A stretch of DNA of 64,000 nt from Nilaparvata lugens (GCF_014356525.2 NC_052505.1:46897969-46961968); one strand, 5' to 3'. Positions 37,345-49,334 are shown, counted from the first letter of the stretch. Notes: generated by a model from the sequence alone, not told the origin. A program made the numbers and translations.

Positions 37345-39178
37345 TTCTGAGTAGATTTTGGGCCACACCTTCTTCTACTAGAATTCCCAGTGTCACTCTG
37401 GGCCGGCTGGACTCAGTCGGCGTCTGGGGTGGGCCGCAGCAGGGGTCGGGAGGCTTGGTGTGGTGTCGTCAACCACTCTCGTTCGAGTCGGGGGTTGGAA
37501 CAGGGCCTTGAGCACCTTGTTGAAGTGATTCCCTCTTTTAGTGCTTACGCACTGCCTATCAGGGTTGGGCGGGGAGAGGTAGGAGTAGGTACAATCTGTT
37601 GTCTTCCGTGAGTATGGTCTCCGGTACCAGAGAAGCGTTCCCAATCGTCACTGGATGTCCTCTTGCTATTTCTGATGGAATTAGCCAGGTACAAGAGCCC
37701 TGGAACCGGGAGTCGTGACTGGTCACCGGGTCCCTCACCTCGGGAACCGGCTATCTCCTACGACCAGGATCGGTATCTCGGGGTTCAGAAAAACCTTCTC
37801 AAGCCTTACTCAAGGCCCTCTTGCTATTTCCGATGGAATTAGCAAGATAAAAGAGCCCTGGAGCCGGGCGTCACTGGCGGTCACTGAGTCCAACAGCTCG
37901 GTCACCGGCTGTCTCCTGCGGCCAGGATCGATGTCTCGGGATCGAGAGAGACCTTCTCAAGCCTTACTCCAGGTCTCTTGCTATTCCTGATGGAATTAGC
38001 AAGATAATTCCAGGGCGAGCAGGCCGAGTGGTGCCCTGGAACCGGGCGTCACTGGCGGTCACCGAGTCCAATAGCTCGCTCGGTCGCCGGCTGTCTCCTG
38101 CAGCCAGGATCAATGTCTCGGGGTCGAGAAAGGCCTTTTCACGCCTTACTCCATGTCCTTTTGCCATTCCTGATGGAATTGGGAAGATAGAAGTGCCCTA
38201 GAACCGGGCGTCACTGGCGGTCACCGAGTCCAACAGCTCGGTCGCCGGCTGTCTCCTGCGGCCAAGATCAATGTTTCGGGGTCGAGAGAGGCCTTCCCAA
38301 GCCTTACTCCAGGTCCTCTTGCTTTTCCTGATGGAAGTAGCAAGATAGAAGTGCCCTAGAACCGGGCGTCACTCGCGGTCACCGAGTCCACCAGCTCGGT
38401 CACCAGCTGTCTCCTGCGGCTAGGATCGATGTCTCGGGGTCGAGAAAGTCCTTCTCAAGCCTTACTCGAGGTGCTATTGCTATTCCCGATGGAATTAGCA
38501 AGATAGAAGAACCCTGGAACCGGGCATCACTGGCAGTCACCGAGTCCAACAGCTCGGTCACCGGCTGTCTCCTGCGGCCAGGATCAATGCCTCGTGGTCG
38601 AGAAAGGCCTTCTCAAGCCTTACTCGAGGTCCTCTTGCTGTTCCTGGTCCTCTTCGTGATGTTCCTGGGTCCAGTCAGGTTTTAGCCCAAAACTCAACTT
38701 GTTGCCACTGGTCGAAACAGGCAGGCTGGCTGCTCGAAGTCGCAGAAGTTGTCATACAGGATTCGCCTTCTTGCGAGTGTTGTATCTTGGAGATTCCAGC
38801 GTCTTCTATTAACAACAGTTGATAGAAGGCGCAATTCGAGTAGTCGAAGGAGTAAGAGTAGACTCTGGTCACGAGCTGTACTCACTCTCTGGCCGCGTGC
38901 TGCTTCCTTCAAAAGTTCTCGACCGACTGTCTGTGCTAGACTGGCTCTCTCTTCCACTCGGCGAGCCTCCCTTGGCAGCCGAGTGGGAGAAGATAAGGGA
39001 GCCCGGCATAGTTAAGCAGTAGCTCAGTGCCTGCATCGCTCGTTGTACAACGAGATCTTATAACAAGATTACCAAGCGTTGACAAAACTAGCTCTAGAAT
39101 CGATTTCCCTCACTAGTTACGATATACATCGTGACACGGTAGTGCCTGGCTCGCAACTGGCAGCTGAGCTCAAAGTTC
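37345..39178. other. GC-rich island around a 158-bp satellite
   Basis: About 1.8 kb is clearly more GC-rich than the flanks on both sides. It has three parts: a unique left part (37345-37650), a tandem satellite (37652-38646) and a unique right part (38650-39178) with a perfect 16-bp palindrome ctcgttgtacaacgag at 39039-39054. Open frames exist on both strands throughout, as expected where stop codons are rare. I do not recognise a protein. It could be an inserted element, an intergenic-spacer-like array or a host locus. Confidence 0.6.
37652..38646. repeat. 158-bp GC-rich tandem satellite, about 6 copies
   Basis: The anchor word gatgga recurs at 37674, 37832, 37989, 38172, 38330 and 38488, with the next equivalent at 38646. 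Spacing is 158, 157, 183, 158, 158 and 158. The 183-bp unit carries about 25 extra bases (gggcgagcaggccgagtgg region near 38012). Each unit contains ggcgtcactggcggtcaccg, a caacagctcggtcaccggct block and cttctcaagccttactc. Since 158 is not a multiple of 3, this is not a repeated peptide domain. The unit length is close to nucleosomal DNA. Confidence 0.95.
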
Positions 39179-41384
39179 TTCATTTTTTAATAATATATTC
39201 GCAATGCTATTAATAGAATTGTATTGATTGTAAAATTATTGGACAGTAAGAATCAAATTTGAATTTTAATCGAAAATTCTTGTCATTGAATATTGATCAA
39301 AGTGTTCCGCTTATCCACGGATCAATTCTTGTTATGATTCTTCTCAATTTCTGAATTATTTATCGCTCATGAAGAATTTGCTCATTTCCACTAACTTCCT
39401 GACTTTACCAGTCTATTGAGTTTTGAGTAAGTTGTATTTAGAGGATAAATAATTGCGCTTACTATGTGTTGGACACAAACAGTGAACTCGGCGAAGAAAA
39501 ATTCATTGTATATGAAAGGACAGTATAAATCCTATCTCGTAGTGGTAAAATAAAGCTTCTACAAATTGTGAATTCCAGTATTGAATCATCCCTATGAGGA
39601 TGATTATCAATCTCTTCATCATAATATTGTATAACATGGGATTTGTTCAACAATCTATTTATTTGCATGATTGAGTATATTCTCTCTGAAAACATTTTCT
39701 ACGTGATTATGCTTCAAATGAAGTTTTACTGTACAGACTTTCATGTTAAAGGCGATATGGAAATAGTACTTAACACATTTTACAAGAAATTTCAATGCAG
39801 ATATTTTCGGACTTATCACTAGTGCGGCAAATACTTGCTGGGAGAGCTTGGATGTACATAAAAGATGCAGTATCACCAGATAGGACTGAGATGGTCAATA
39901 GGCATTCACGTGTGCTTGCATCCTTGCACTCAAAGGTGGCAGCGTATAAATAAGTGGGTAGAAAGTTTTAGCCAGATTAAATTCGGCAAATGGAAGCGTA
40001 CACACTGGGTGCCGCCGGGATTCTTTGAGACGGTGTGACCTAGGCTGGGCGGTGTTAAGTGGCCCCTGCCACACAATGCGGTGTGAAGGGGTAGAGGGGC
40101 GAAGTGGCTATGGTAATAAGGTCCATTCATCTGCAGCCTACTTAGCACCCGGCCCAGCACGCGTGCATACGTGAGCGGATACACAAAACGGCTACTATTC
40201 ACTTGATACATGACATTATTCACCCACGGATGCGCATCACCATTACAAATGTATTTCACTGGTTTTCACGCTTGCTCTGCAAATATATGCCATGAGCTAT
40301 TTGTTGAGAAATTGATGTCTTGGAATGTATATTCATGTGAATCATCACTGTATTTGATATAAAATTCAAGATAGATGACTGTGATGATCATGATTGATTG
40401 ATAGTTGGTGTTTTCCTACTTGTTATAAAGAATTCTCCTTGTAGTTTTCGAATTTTATTGGAAATTGATCAATTATTCCTCTTGATTCTTGTTCTGGATA
40501 AATTGATTCAGTGATGAAATAGAACTGAGATAAAATGGATATAACTATGAGATAAAAATAGACCGTGAAGGGAACAATACGTCCGCAGGCTACGGAGGTA
40601 GAATAGACCAAAGGTTACGAAAGTAAGGCGCTCTGAACAGCACATGATGATTAAAGATGAGTTTATAATTTTTACTTGTTATAAAAACTGAGAAGAAACC
40701 AATTTGGGAATTGTATGGAAAATTCAACGCTCAGAAACATCTATTATCTCTCAAATCAGATGAAAAACAATGGATAATAGACAATTTCTTAGTCTTTTTC
40801 ATTCAATAATAATGATAATATTTTTATTAATGGAGACAATATAGGTAGAAATCCATTCTGACTCCTTCACACATTTCAAAAATTTTCAACATATAATAAA
40901 TACAAATTTCAATGAAGAGGAGATGGAAAAAATCAGATATGGATGAGATTTATAATCAATTATGAAAGTATAGAGATTACAAAATGCATCATTCATGCAC
41001 AAATATTATACCTCTGTATAATAAACATTGAGCAATATATAGAGCATGTTTCTGAAATCTCTACCAATATTTTAGGGCATTGTTCCTGGGTAGGGAACTT
41101 ATTTATTAAAATATCATTTTTAAAATGTTCGAAAGCCACCATTTTGTTTTCTCACTTACTATGTTTTTCCCTAAATCATGACTGTGGAATCGAATGTCAA
41201 ACTTTGCACAAGCATTCAAGGCAATTTTGAACAGCGCCAGGAAACAATTATGACTATTTTACAAATGTATAGAACAAAATTACAATAGATTAGAATGTAA
41301 TTTCTACAATAACCAAAGACCTGTCGATTTCACAAAAAGAACTTTTTTCAAATTTGATTACAAATCGAGTGACTCTTCATTTTT
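39179..41384. other. Intergenic DNA with a possible TATA box
   Basis: Mostly AT-rich without recognised genes. A GC-richer part at about 39880-40190 contains a TATA-like gcgtataaataag (tataaa at 39945-39950, plus strand). An 80-110 codon minus-strand frame (40259-39930) overlaps it, but has no supporting features. A core promoter here is possible but unproven. Confidence 0.3.
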
Positions 41385-41957
41385 ACTTTCCTTGCCCTAT
41401 TACCGCAGGTAAGGAAAGTATTGCTTTCCGAAAAAATCAAGGTCTAATTTCTAAATTTCTATTCGTTTCAAGGTCCCTTGAATCCAGGAAAGTGGTTTTT
41501 GTGTATTGGTCTGTATGTGTGTATGAGTGTATTTATGTTTTTGTGCACTATATCTCATCTCCTGATCAACGAAATGACTTGAAATTTGAAACTTGAGGTC
41601 CTTACACTGTAAGGATCCGACTCGAACAATTTCGATCAAATGCAATTCAGGATGGCAGCTAAAATGGTGGAAATGATGTCAAAAACAGACCTTTTCGCGA
41701 TTCTCTCAAAAACGGATTCAACGATTTTAATCAAATTCATACCTGGAATAGTCATTGGTAAGCTCTATCAACTGCCACAAGTCTCATATCTGTGAAAGTT
41801 TTGAAAGCTCCGGCTTATCTATGTAAAGTTTGATTTTAGATCTCCAATTATCAGGCTTCAGGAACAATTTGAAAGAAAATTTTTAAATAGAAAAGATTAG
41901 GCATGAACATCTCTACAATAAATCAATGTTCAGTAACACTTTCACCTAAAATTGAAA

Positions 41958-42540
41958 ATCTGGTGTGGCGCACTCACACAACTTTCCTTGCCGTTATGAA
42001 AATTGAATTGATCAACTGACGCTAGTGTTCACGCGCATCTCAAGTCTACCATTCTAAGATCTAAGCCAGCTGGTGACCGGACAATAACGCTGCAGGCACA
42101 CGAAGTCTGCTATCTCTTCATTGTGAATTATTCAATAGAATCAAAAGTTGTCAACAGTTTGCAATTTAATAATCTTATTTTCTCGAACTTCGAGCTTATT
42201 TTACTGAACATTAATTGCAGAGATTTTTATGCTCAATCCTTTTCACCTGAATTTTTTTGATTAACTTGTATCTGAAGCCTGATAATTGGGAATCTAAAAT
42301 CAAAATTTGCATAGATTGGGCGGAGCTCCTGGAATTTTTACAGATATGGGACTTGTGGCAGTTGATAGAGCTTATCAATGATTTTTTTAGGTATAAATTT
42401 GTTCTAAATCTTTGGAGCCGTTTAAAGAAAATCACGAAAAACCCTGTTTTTGACAACATTTTTGGCATTTTAGCCGCCATCTTGAATTGCATTTGATCGA
42501 AATTGTTCGTGTCGGATCCTTATACTGTATCTTTATACAA

Positions 42541-42628
<88 letters not shown>

Positions 42629-42764
42629 ATACAGAACAATACCCAAAAACCACTTTTTTAGACTCAGGGGACCTTGAAACGTATAGAAATTTGGAAACTG
42701 GGAAAAAATTTTTTCGGAAAGCAATACTTCCCTCACCTATGGTATTAGGGCAAGGAGAGTAAAA
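41958..42764 (-). mobile_element. ACTTTCCTTGCC-family element nested inside copy B
   Basis: A minus-strand copy of the same family is inserted within copy B. It reads atctggtgtggcgcactcac at its left and gggcaaggagagtaaaa at its right. Both termini and the internal CA tract (42540-42627) are present. Flanking A runs blur the target-site duplication; aaaa is the best visible candidate. Confidence 0.85.
42540..42627. repeat. (CA)n microsatellite inside nested element
   Basis: About 88 bp of CA dinucleotides with two interruptions, at the same internal site where the other copies carry GT/CA runs. Confidence 0.95.
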
Positions 42765-42997
42765 CTAAGCTCGAAATTCGAGAAAATGTGATTATTCAAA
42801 TGCAAACTTAATGAGAGAGGCAACCGTTGATCCTATTGAATCACTGGAAAAGATAGCAGGATTGATCTCGTCAGCTGATCAATTTTGAATTATATTTCCG
42901 AAAACTCGACCCTTACGCCGGAGACATTAGAGGCGATTTTTGCCGAAATTTTCATAACGGCAAGAAAAGTTGTATGAGTGCGCCACACCAGATTTTT

Positions 42998-43648
42998 CAT
43001 TGTTGAACAGATATTGTGGGAGATATGGCAGCTTCACTGTTAGGAGGATTTTTGCGCTTCTAATTTACTGCCTGAGATTCACACAAAACATAGAAACATT
43101 CTTTATCAGATGTGCTTAAATTCAATTTTCCTATAGTTTATATAATTTTCCAGAAAAAGTGCTCATTACCGCATCAATTATTATAGTACGCAATATACCT
43201 TATTCCCACACCCAGTGCGGGAATGTAGATTTGAGTGCGGGAAAGACTTTGCCGCACTCCAACTTTGCAACATAACAACACAAAATAACACGCTTTATGG
43301 CGATAGAGTGCGGCAAAGTAAAAAAAAGTTGGGCAACCTGAATGTGATTGGACATTTTAAAGACCGAATTGAATCATTTTCCAGCCACCGTGGCTGAAAG
43401 GTAAAGTGTCTACCTGTCACCCGACAGGATGAGGTTCCTACTTTTTTGCTGAAAATTTCTAACTTCTATAAAGATTATCCATGTAATTTAACAAGATAAA
43501 TATTGAAAATTGATTAAATAGCTGATATTTAGAATGAAAATTAAACTGGAATAGTTGAATTATCAATTTATGAAGTTTATTACATATGAATAGTCATATG
43601 AGAATATATAATTACAATGATTAATGAAAAATTAGCATATATAATATA
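42998..43648. other. Spacer with inverted gtgcggcaaag words
   Basis: Contains gagtgcgggaaagactttgccgcactc (43233-43259), an imperfect palindrome, and a second gagtgcggcaaag at 43306-43318. This could be a small MITE remnant. No gene is recognised. Confidence 0.35.
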
Positions 43649-44284
43649 CAGAGTGATTCACATAAGGTGTAACAATATGTAACTTGTTAAACGTCCATTT
43701 TACAGAGAACTTTGGATGTGCAACAGTTAGGTTTATCAAAAAAAAAAAAAAAAAAAAAAAATGACAAGTGTAAAAATGTCTTTGAATTTTATGTAGAATC
43801 CAAAAATTTCATAAAAAATGGAGGTTGTCATTCAAATAAATAAAGTGGTCCTCCATTTCGGAAGATGGCAGCCAAATTTTCAATTTAAAATGGCATGTCG
43901 TGAATTTTCACATAAAAAGAAGGGAAGTTCACAGTTTACAGTTGGCAGTCGGATTAATGGTTTTTGATATACCGGTGGTTAATCATTGAAAAACACTATT
44001 TTATTGGCTTCATGATAAGAATACAAAAATGCCCTCCAGCTCGTCAACTGTTGGGTTTATCAAAAAAATGATAGGAGTAAGAATGTCTTCAAATTCTTTT
44101 TAGAATTCAGAAATATCATAAGAATGGGGTTTGCCATTAGAAAAAAGTTTTCCTCCATTTTGGTAGATGGCGGCCAAATTTTCAATTCAAAATGGCATGT
44201 GGTAAAATGTCACAAAAGAAGAAGGGAAGCTGCACATTCAAAGTTCTCTGTAAAATGAACGGTTACCTTATGTGAATCAACCTG
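43649..44284. mobile_element. TA-flanked TIR element (mariner-like MITE candidate)
   Basis: The ends are cagagtgattcacataagg and, inverted, caggttgattcacataagg, flanked by TA on each side as in Tc1/mariner-type insertions. A second inverted block lies inside the ends (attttacagagaactttg at 43700 and its complement near 44240). The two halves are also partial direct repeats of each other (gtttatcaaaaaa, then tcctccatttnggnagatgg). A 21-A run (43740-43760) lies in the left half. No transposase is present. Element length is 636 bp. Confidence 0.72.
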
Positions 44285-44775
44285 TATATTATAATGATTA
44301 AATCCATTATTCAATCAATATGATTTTTAATTCAATTTAGGTTGAAAATTTTAGGTTAAAAATTTGAAAAAAGGCTATATTGAATATTTAAAATTAATAG
44401 AATATAAAAATTAATAACCATTTTTTTTTGTACATGAATAAGCTTATTATTAAACCTCAGACTGAAATATTGTAGGCCTTTTCGACGTTACTCATTTTTT
44501 ACATTGATTACCAAAATTGAAAATGATGACTTTTTCTGTAGATGAGATATAAAGATTAATTGTGTTGGAGATAATTTTGAAATATCACAACTATGGTTAT
44601 TCAAATCTACTTCTGAGTGGAATGATTGCTACCTTCACCAAAAGCAAAAAATACTGCAAAATTACACAGACAAATGATGGACTATAGGACCCCTAATTAA
44701 TAACTTTTTACATTCAATGCTAACTCTAGGAAGAAATTAATGTGTAATACGTGAGCAAAGTTTCTTTCGATGCAG
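44285..44775. other. AT-rich spacer, nothing recognised
   Basis: No gene or repeat is recognised between the TIR element and the candidate exon. Confidence 0.4.
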
Positions 44776-44929
44776 AAGGTGTCACTTCGCACACTAGTTA
44801 CACAAATAACCATTCTGATGTTCCATGTGAATCTCGAAGACAGTGGAAAGAACTAAGGTTTGTCAGACAGTACGAGAATGGTATTTGGATAATATGTTTC
44901 CCACCTAGGAACAATGCTCTAGAATATTG
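44776..44929 (+). other. Candidate internal exon (154 bp)
   Basis: Bracketed by a pyrimidine-rich acceptor (gtttctttcgatgcag, ending 44775) and a donor gtaagg (from 44930). It is open throughout in one frame, including CESRRQWKELRFVRQYENG and IWIICFPPRNNALEY. Composition is protein-like, but I recognise no family. A further open stretch at 45071-45256 (with CWTPYSTKSYEIVWKLEWW) is open in two frames, so it is less convincing. Could be chance in AT-rich DNA. Confidence 0.25.
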
Positions 44930-45539
44930 GTAAGGAATTGGGAGACATTCTGTATGTAAAATATTACACTCTTAATGAACTAAATAATTATAAGGCATGT
45001 TGAAAGTATATTTTTATTTGAGACAAAAAAATGGAATGTGTCCAAGTGATGTACTAGGTACTACATAATTATATGGCGATAATCAGACGCAAGCACAAAA
45101 TACGAAATGCTGGACCCCATACTCGACCAAATCTTATGAAATTGTTTGGAAATTGGAATGGTGGACCAGGAGATGTCTTAGTAATCGGAACATCTATTGG
45201 TTAGTATTATTATTATGCATTATAGCTCTCCAACATTTTATTTGTTTAGTCGAATAAGTGTAATGAATTTTTAGAGTGCCCATGAATTCGACTGATGAAT
45301 GTGCATCAAATAATCATAGCGTGATAGATTTATATCCAGTCATTTCATATTACGGTAGTGGAATAAATATTTCAAATTCACGAATGTTGGGGGGCGATGC
45401 TGTGAGTATAGAGAAGTGCTTTTTCTAACTATGATATTAAACAGAATAAATTTCGTCCATTGCTTGATATGAACGTCGGCCCATTCAACTTGAAAATGAA
45501 TGAGATTGAATGACTCACTAGAGACGCTGTTTGCTTTTT

Positions 45540-46220
45540 GAAAAGTGCGGCACCATTATTCGTGAGCTTTCGCATTTCATAGCAGTATTTTGCGGCAGTA
45601 TTCTGGAGAGGGGAGGATTAAGCACAATCAAGCTGGCAGCGAATTCTTGCCGCTGAACTACTAGTGTAGTGTGCTGGGCCTTGGGAATAATCAACCGCCG
45701 CCTCCGCCAACGCGTCGCGCGTACGTGACTGGTCGCGGTCAGAGTCAGAGCCAGAGCCGACGAAGCTCGTTCGAAAAGAATTACGGTGACACCGTTGGGT
45801 GGAGGGGCGGAGGGATGAAAGTCAGCGATTACCGGCTTCGCGATGATCCCCTATATTCGTTTCACATCCTTTACAAAATTCTGAACACGTATTCTTTGAC
45901 TCTGGGTGAAAGAAATGACGCATATAATGACAGAAAGCAAAGTTGGAAACTCCTGTTTTGAATAACTAACACTGTAACCTAGCGTACTCACCATCTTACG
46001 ATCACACCTTGCGCTGGGGGATCGCTTCAAAAAACAACACCAACTTTTGTTACGCTGCTACAAACTTGTGAAACTTTCTCGCCGCTTTAATTAAAAAAGT
46101 GGGAAACTAGGAAACGTGTTGTGGTCGGAGCTGTACAGCACTTGGCTCAACTGTTTTTGCTGGCCTGTGCTGGGGCTGGGGCCACTAGAACCATCTTGTA
46201 TTCAGGCCTAGCCGACCGCA
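45540..46220. promoter_or_regulatory. CpG-rich promoter-like region
   Basis: A locally GC- and CpG-rich segment (including ccgccgcctccgccaacgcg near 45700 and acgcgtcgcgcgtacg) lies in AT-rich surroundings. On the minus strand, a strong splice donor (atg-gtgagtac, intron from 45991) follows about 200 bases of GC-moderate, ATG-poor sequence. This looks like a 5' UTR exon ending at 45992. The downstream gene is not identified. A plus-strand open frame at 45671-45961 lacks an ATG start. Confidence 0.35.
45992..46200 (-). other. Candidate 5' UTR exon on the minus strand
   Basis: Read on the minus strand, the segment ends gtgatcgtaagatg and is followed by gtgagtacg, a near-perfect donor. If spliced, it would be the first exon of a gene lying toward lower coordinates. 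The upstream boundary is only a guess; no TATA box is visible. Confidence 0.28.
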
Positions 46221-46788
46221 TCATTTAGAACCTACCTCTATTTTTTGATTCTTCTATTCTCGCTGAATTTTTTGAATTTCTTGTGACCTGATCTGAAGGA
46301 AGTTCCCTTTACTGAACACCAATCACAGTGTACCATAATATACTGACTCAGTTGTGACAATAAGTGTGGGCTATGACTGATAAGATTATCGAAATAATAA
46401 TCATGTGAGAACTCTCCATAACAATTTCTTGTGAGAAGCTCCTTATTTAAATCAAAATGATTCATTTTTATACAAAGTTTAGCAAGTGTAAAATATTCCA
46501 TTGAATACAATAATTCCATGAATGTGTTGATGTTTATGTGAATTGATTTCACAAAGAAAGACACAACATCAATAAACAATAAGATTTTTTATGATGATTA
46601 GTGATGGTTAGTACATTGTAACATTTTTTATCGATACAGTTTATGAATAATTAATTTGGCATGCTTCCTATTCCCAGAAATCAAATAATAAAATATGAAA
46701 TAACATAATAATTTACAGATTTATAATTCATATTTCATGTGACATTCTATGATGATATTTTGAATATTATTGTTGTTGATATTATCAG

Positions 46789-46897
46789 GGGTATAAGATC
46801 ATGGTCGTTTCTGATGATACCGGAGATAGCAATAAGTTGGTGTCTCTTTTGACTGAGTTAATTCTATTCTGCAAGAAAGTAGACTTCCAGGCTTTCA
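46789..46897 (+). other. Candidate 109-bp coding exon
   Basis: Follows an acceptor (gttgttgatattatcag, ending 46788) and precedes a canonical donor gtaagttg (from 46898). It is open in phase 0, reading GYKIMVVSDDTGDSNKLVSL then LTELILFCKKVDFQAF. The peptide has balanced composition unlike typical AT-rich chance frames. I do not recognise the family. It could join the candidate exon at 44776-44929 in one plus-strand gene, but this is not shown by the sequence. Confidence 0.33.
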
Positions 46898-47051
46898 GTA
46901 AGTTGTGAAAGATGCGAGCAAGGAGCTTCCACACATCACTGGCTGTGCTGCAAATGTTTTCCAAAAATTAGACTTTCTTCCCCTTTGTAAGGATTGCGGA
47001 AAGAGAGAAAGTTTTTAGTGCTCTCAAGTAAGAAAATGGGGGGAAAAGTGT

Positions 47052-47054
<3 letters not shown>

Positions 47055-47099
<45 letters not shown>
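47055..47099. repeat. (TA)n microsatellite
   Basis: 45 bp of uninterrupted TA dinucleotides. Confidence 0.97.
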
Positions 47100-47102
<3 letters not shown>

Positions 47103-47950
47103 CAAGAAAAGAGAGGAGTGATCAAATTTTCTGGTGGCTTTTAAGGCGAAAAAGTTTACGTACAGAAACTAGTTGCAAAACCTGGAAAGCGAAAAAGGCC
47201 CGGGACGAGAAATGCACTGGGAATGGTACAGCCGTACAGGCAGATACGGACTGAGCAGGTTAAAGTTTTATGAGGTGGAAGGAGGTGCGGCAGTGACATC
47301 TCTCTATGTATGGAAGGACGCTCCACCACCACTAACACCCAATTCATATTTGATACATAGCAAATGCAACAAGATTATTGTGGCCAAATCTTATTATTTC
47401 CCTCATCCTACTCTTCAATGTCATGTTTGATTCACTACAATAACACCTCACAAGTGACAAATGAGACGGATTATTCTACATTTTGTATATAGCGTTTGAT
47501 AATATCAATGCTTATAAGTCAGTGGTTTTGTTTTTGTTAGAGGGAAGGATCGATTATATCCAAATGTTACAGACACCATGGATCGGTGTGATAGATCATT
47601 TTAGAAATCTCTTTTTTGAAGCTTAGAGAATGACTATGATCACTGTTTGAACTGAACTGGAAGTCATCTTACGATATTAAAAACGTTCTTCTCAAGTTTT
47701 CATGCACAGCCTCTCATCTTCCTATGATGTATTGCTTCCTATGATGATCTTTCTAATTATGTATTCGAGCTCAAAGTATCAACTTTTGATCCATCAATCT
47801 ATCGGCAAATTGACCCGACGAATTATTTTCAATTAAATCAGATCTTCAGGGAATAAACTTTCTATTCTTGTTTCAATTAATTCAATAATTGCAATCATTT
47901 TAATTTAAAATGTTCAGCTTTCTCCAGTCATTTCTATCACAATATTAAAA
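47100..47950. other. Intergenic DNA, nothing certain
   Basis: Short overlapping open frames on both strands at 47156-47430 are not supported. No other feature is recognised. Confidence 0.35.
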
Positions 47951-48300
47951 ATCTGGTGTGGTACACTCACACAACTTTCCTTGCTCATTGAACTGGGAGC
48001 CTCATTCTTAAACGACAATAATTTAGAGAGAAATAACATAATGACGATTGGCGGCAACATAATTATTTGAAACTACGATCAGACTACTGTGTATGTATGT
48101 ATATAATTGTTTTCAGAGTACGTTTTCCTTTGTGTAAATTGTGAAATCCGATGATTTTTTAAAAGTCGTCAAAACAGCTGTTCTACAGATGAAATATCTC
48201 GACTATGTGTTATTTTTATAGACTGCTCTACCTACCTACCTCATGCACGAGAAGGAGGCTACAAAGTCCATTTCTCAAGGATGGGGTGAAACCCCCATTA

Positions 48301-48945
48301 GTTTCCCAGAAAGGAGACTCATGCCAGTTGATGGAGCTGATAAATAACTATACAGAGTATGAATTCGAAATAAATCAGTCGAGTAATTTTTGAGAAAATC
48401 GTGAAAAACATGGTTTTTCAGTAATTATCCGCCATTTTTCTCGAGAATATTACGCAGCACCTGCAATTTTCCTAGAAATGAGACTCATGTCAGTTGATAG
48501 GGCTTATAAATAGCTATCCATGGTATAAATTTGAAGAAAATCGTTAGAGCCGTTTTCGAGAAAACCGTGAAAAACATGGTTTTTTAGTAATTATCCGCCA
48601 TTTTTCTCGAGAATATTACGCAGCACCTGCAATTTTCCCAGGAATGAGACTCATGTCAGTTGATAGGGCTTATAAATACCTATCCATGGTATAAATTTGA
48701 AGAGAATCGTTAGAGCCGCTTTCGAGAAAACCGTGAAAAACATGGTTTTTTAGTAATTATCCGCCATTTTTCTCGAGAATATTACGCAGCTCCTGCAATT
48801 TTCCCAGACATGAGACTCATGTCAGTTGATAGGGCTTATAAATAGCTATCCATGGTATAAATTAAAAGAAAATCGTTAGAGCCGTTTTTGAGAAAATCGT
48901 GAAAAACATGGTTTTTTAGTAATTATCCGCCATTTTTTCCGCCAT
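48301..48945. repeat. 166-bp tandem array derived from the element core
   Basis: The word cagttgat recurs at 48325, 48491, 48657 and 48823, exactly 166 apart. Each unit contains gggcttataaatagctatcc, an atcgttagagccg block and a cgtgaaaaacatgg block. These correspond in order to the single-copy core of other family members (gagcttatcaatgatt, ttggagccgttt, cacgaaaaaccctg in the nested element near 42370-42450). The array therefore grew from the element's own core. Confidence 0.92.
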
Positions 48946-49061
48946 CTTGAATTGAATTTTATTGAATTTCTTATTGTCGGGTCCTCATGGTATAAGGACC
49001 TTGAGTTTAAAATTTCAAGTCAATCGGTTGATTAGGAATGGAGTTATCGTGTTCACAGACA

Positions 49062-49202
<141 letters not shown>

Positions 49203-49334
49203 CAACACCCAAAAATCATGTTTTTGGACTCAGGGGACCTTGAAACGTATAGAAAACTTGAAATTGGGGTACCTTAATTTTTTTTGGAAAGCAATACTTT
49301 CCTTACCTATGGTAGTAGGGCAAGGAAAGTAAAA

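Larger units (their letters stand above)
41385..42997 (+). mobile_element. ACTTTCCTTGCC-family element B interrupted by a second copy
   Basis: The outer copy runs on the plus strand from actttccttgccctattacc (41385) to cacctaaaattgaaaa (41957). It resumes at ctaagctcgaaattcgag (42765) and ends at gcgccacaccagattttt (42997). The full-length copy at 55716-56860 has these two edges joined directly (ttgaaaataagctcg), which shows this is an interruption. The outer copy's own GT region is short (near 41500-41540). No coding capacity. Confidence 0.85.

Noticed and set aside
37652..38646. Repeated protein domain in the GC-rich satellite
   Set aside because: The 158-bp period is not a multiple of three and stops occur in each frame, so the open frames are by-products of GC content.
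43388..43450. tRNA-like or SINE head (tggctgaaaggta A-box-like word, ccaccgtggct context, a 6-bp stem cctgtc-accc-gacagg)
   Set aside because: The B box (aggttcctac) is weak, no cloverleaf can be drawn, and no second copy is seen here.
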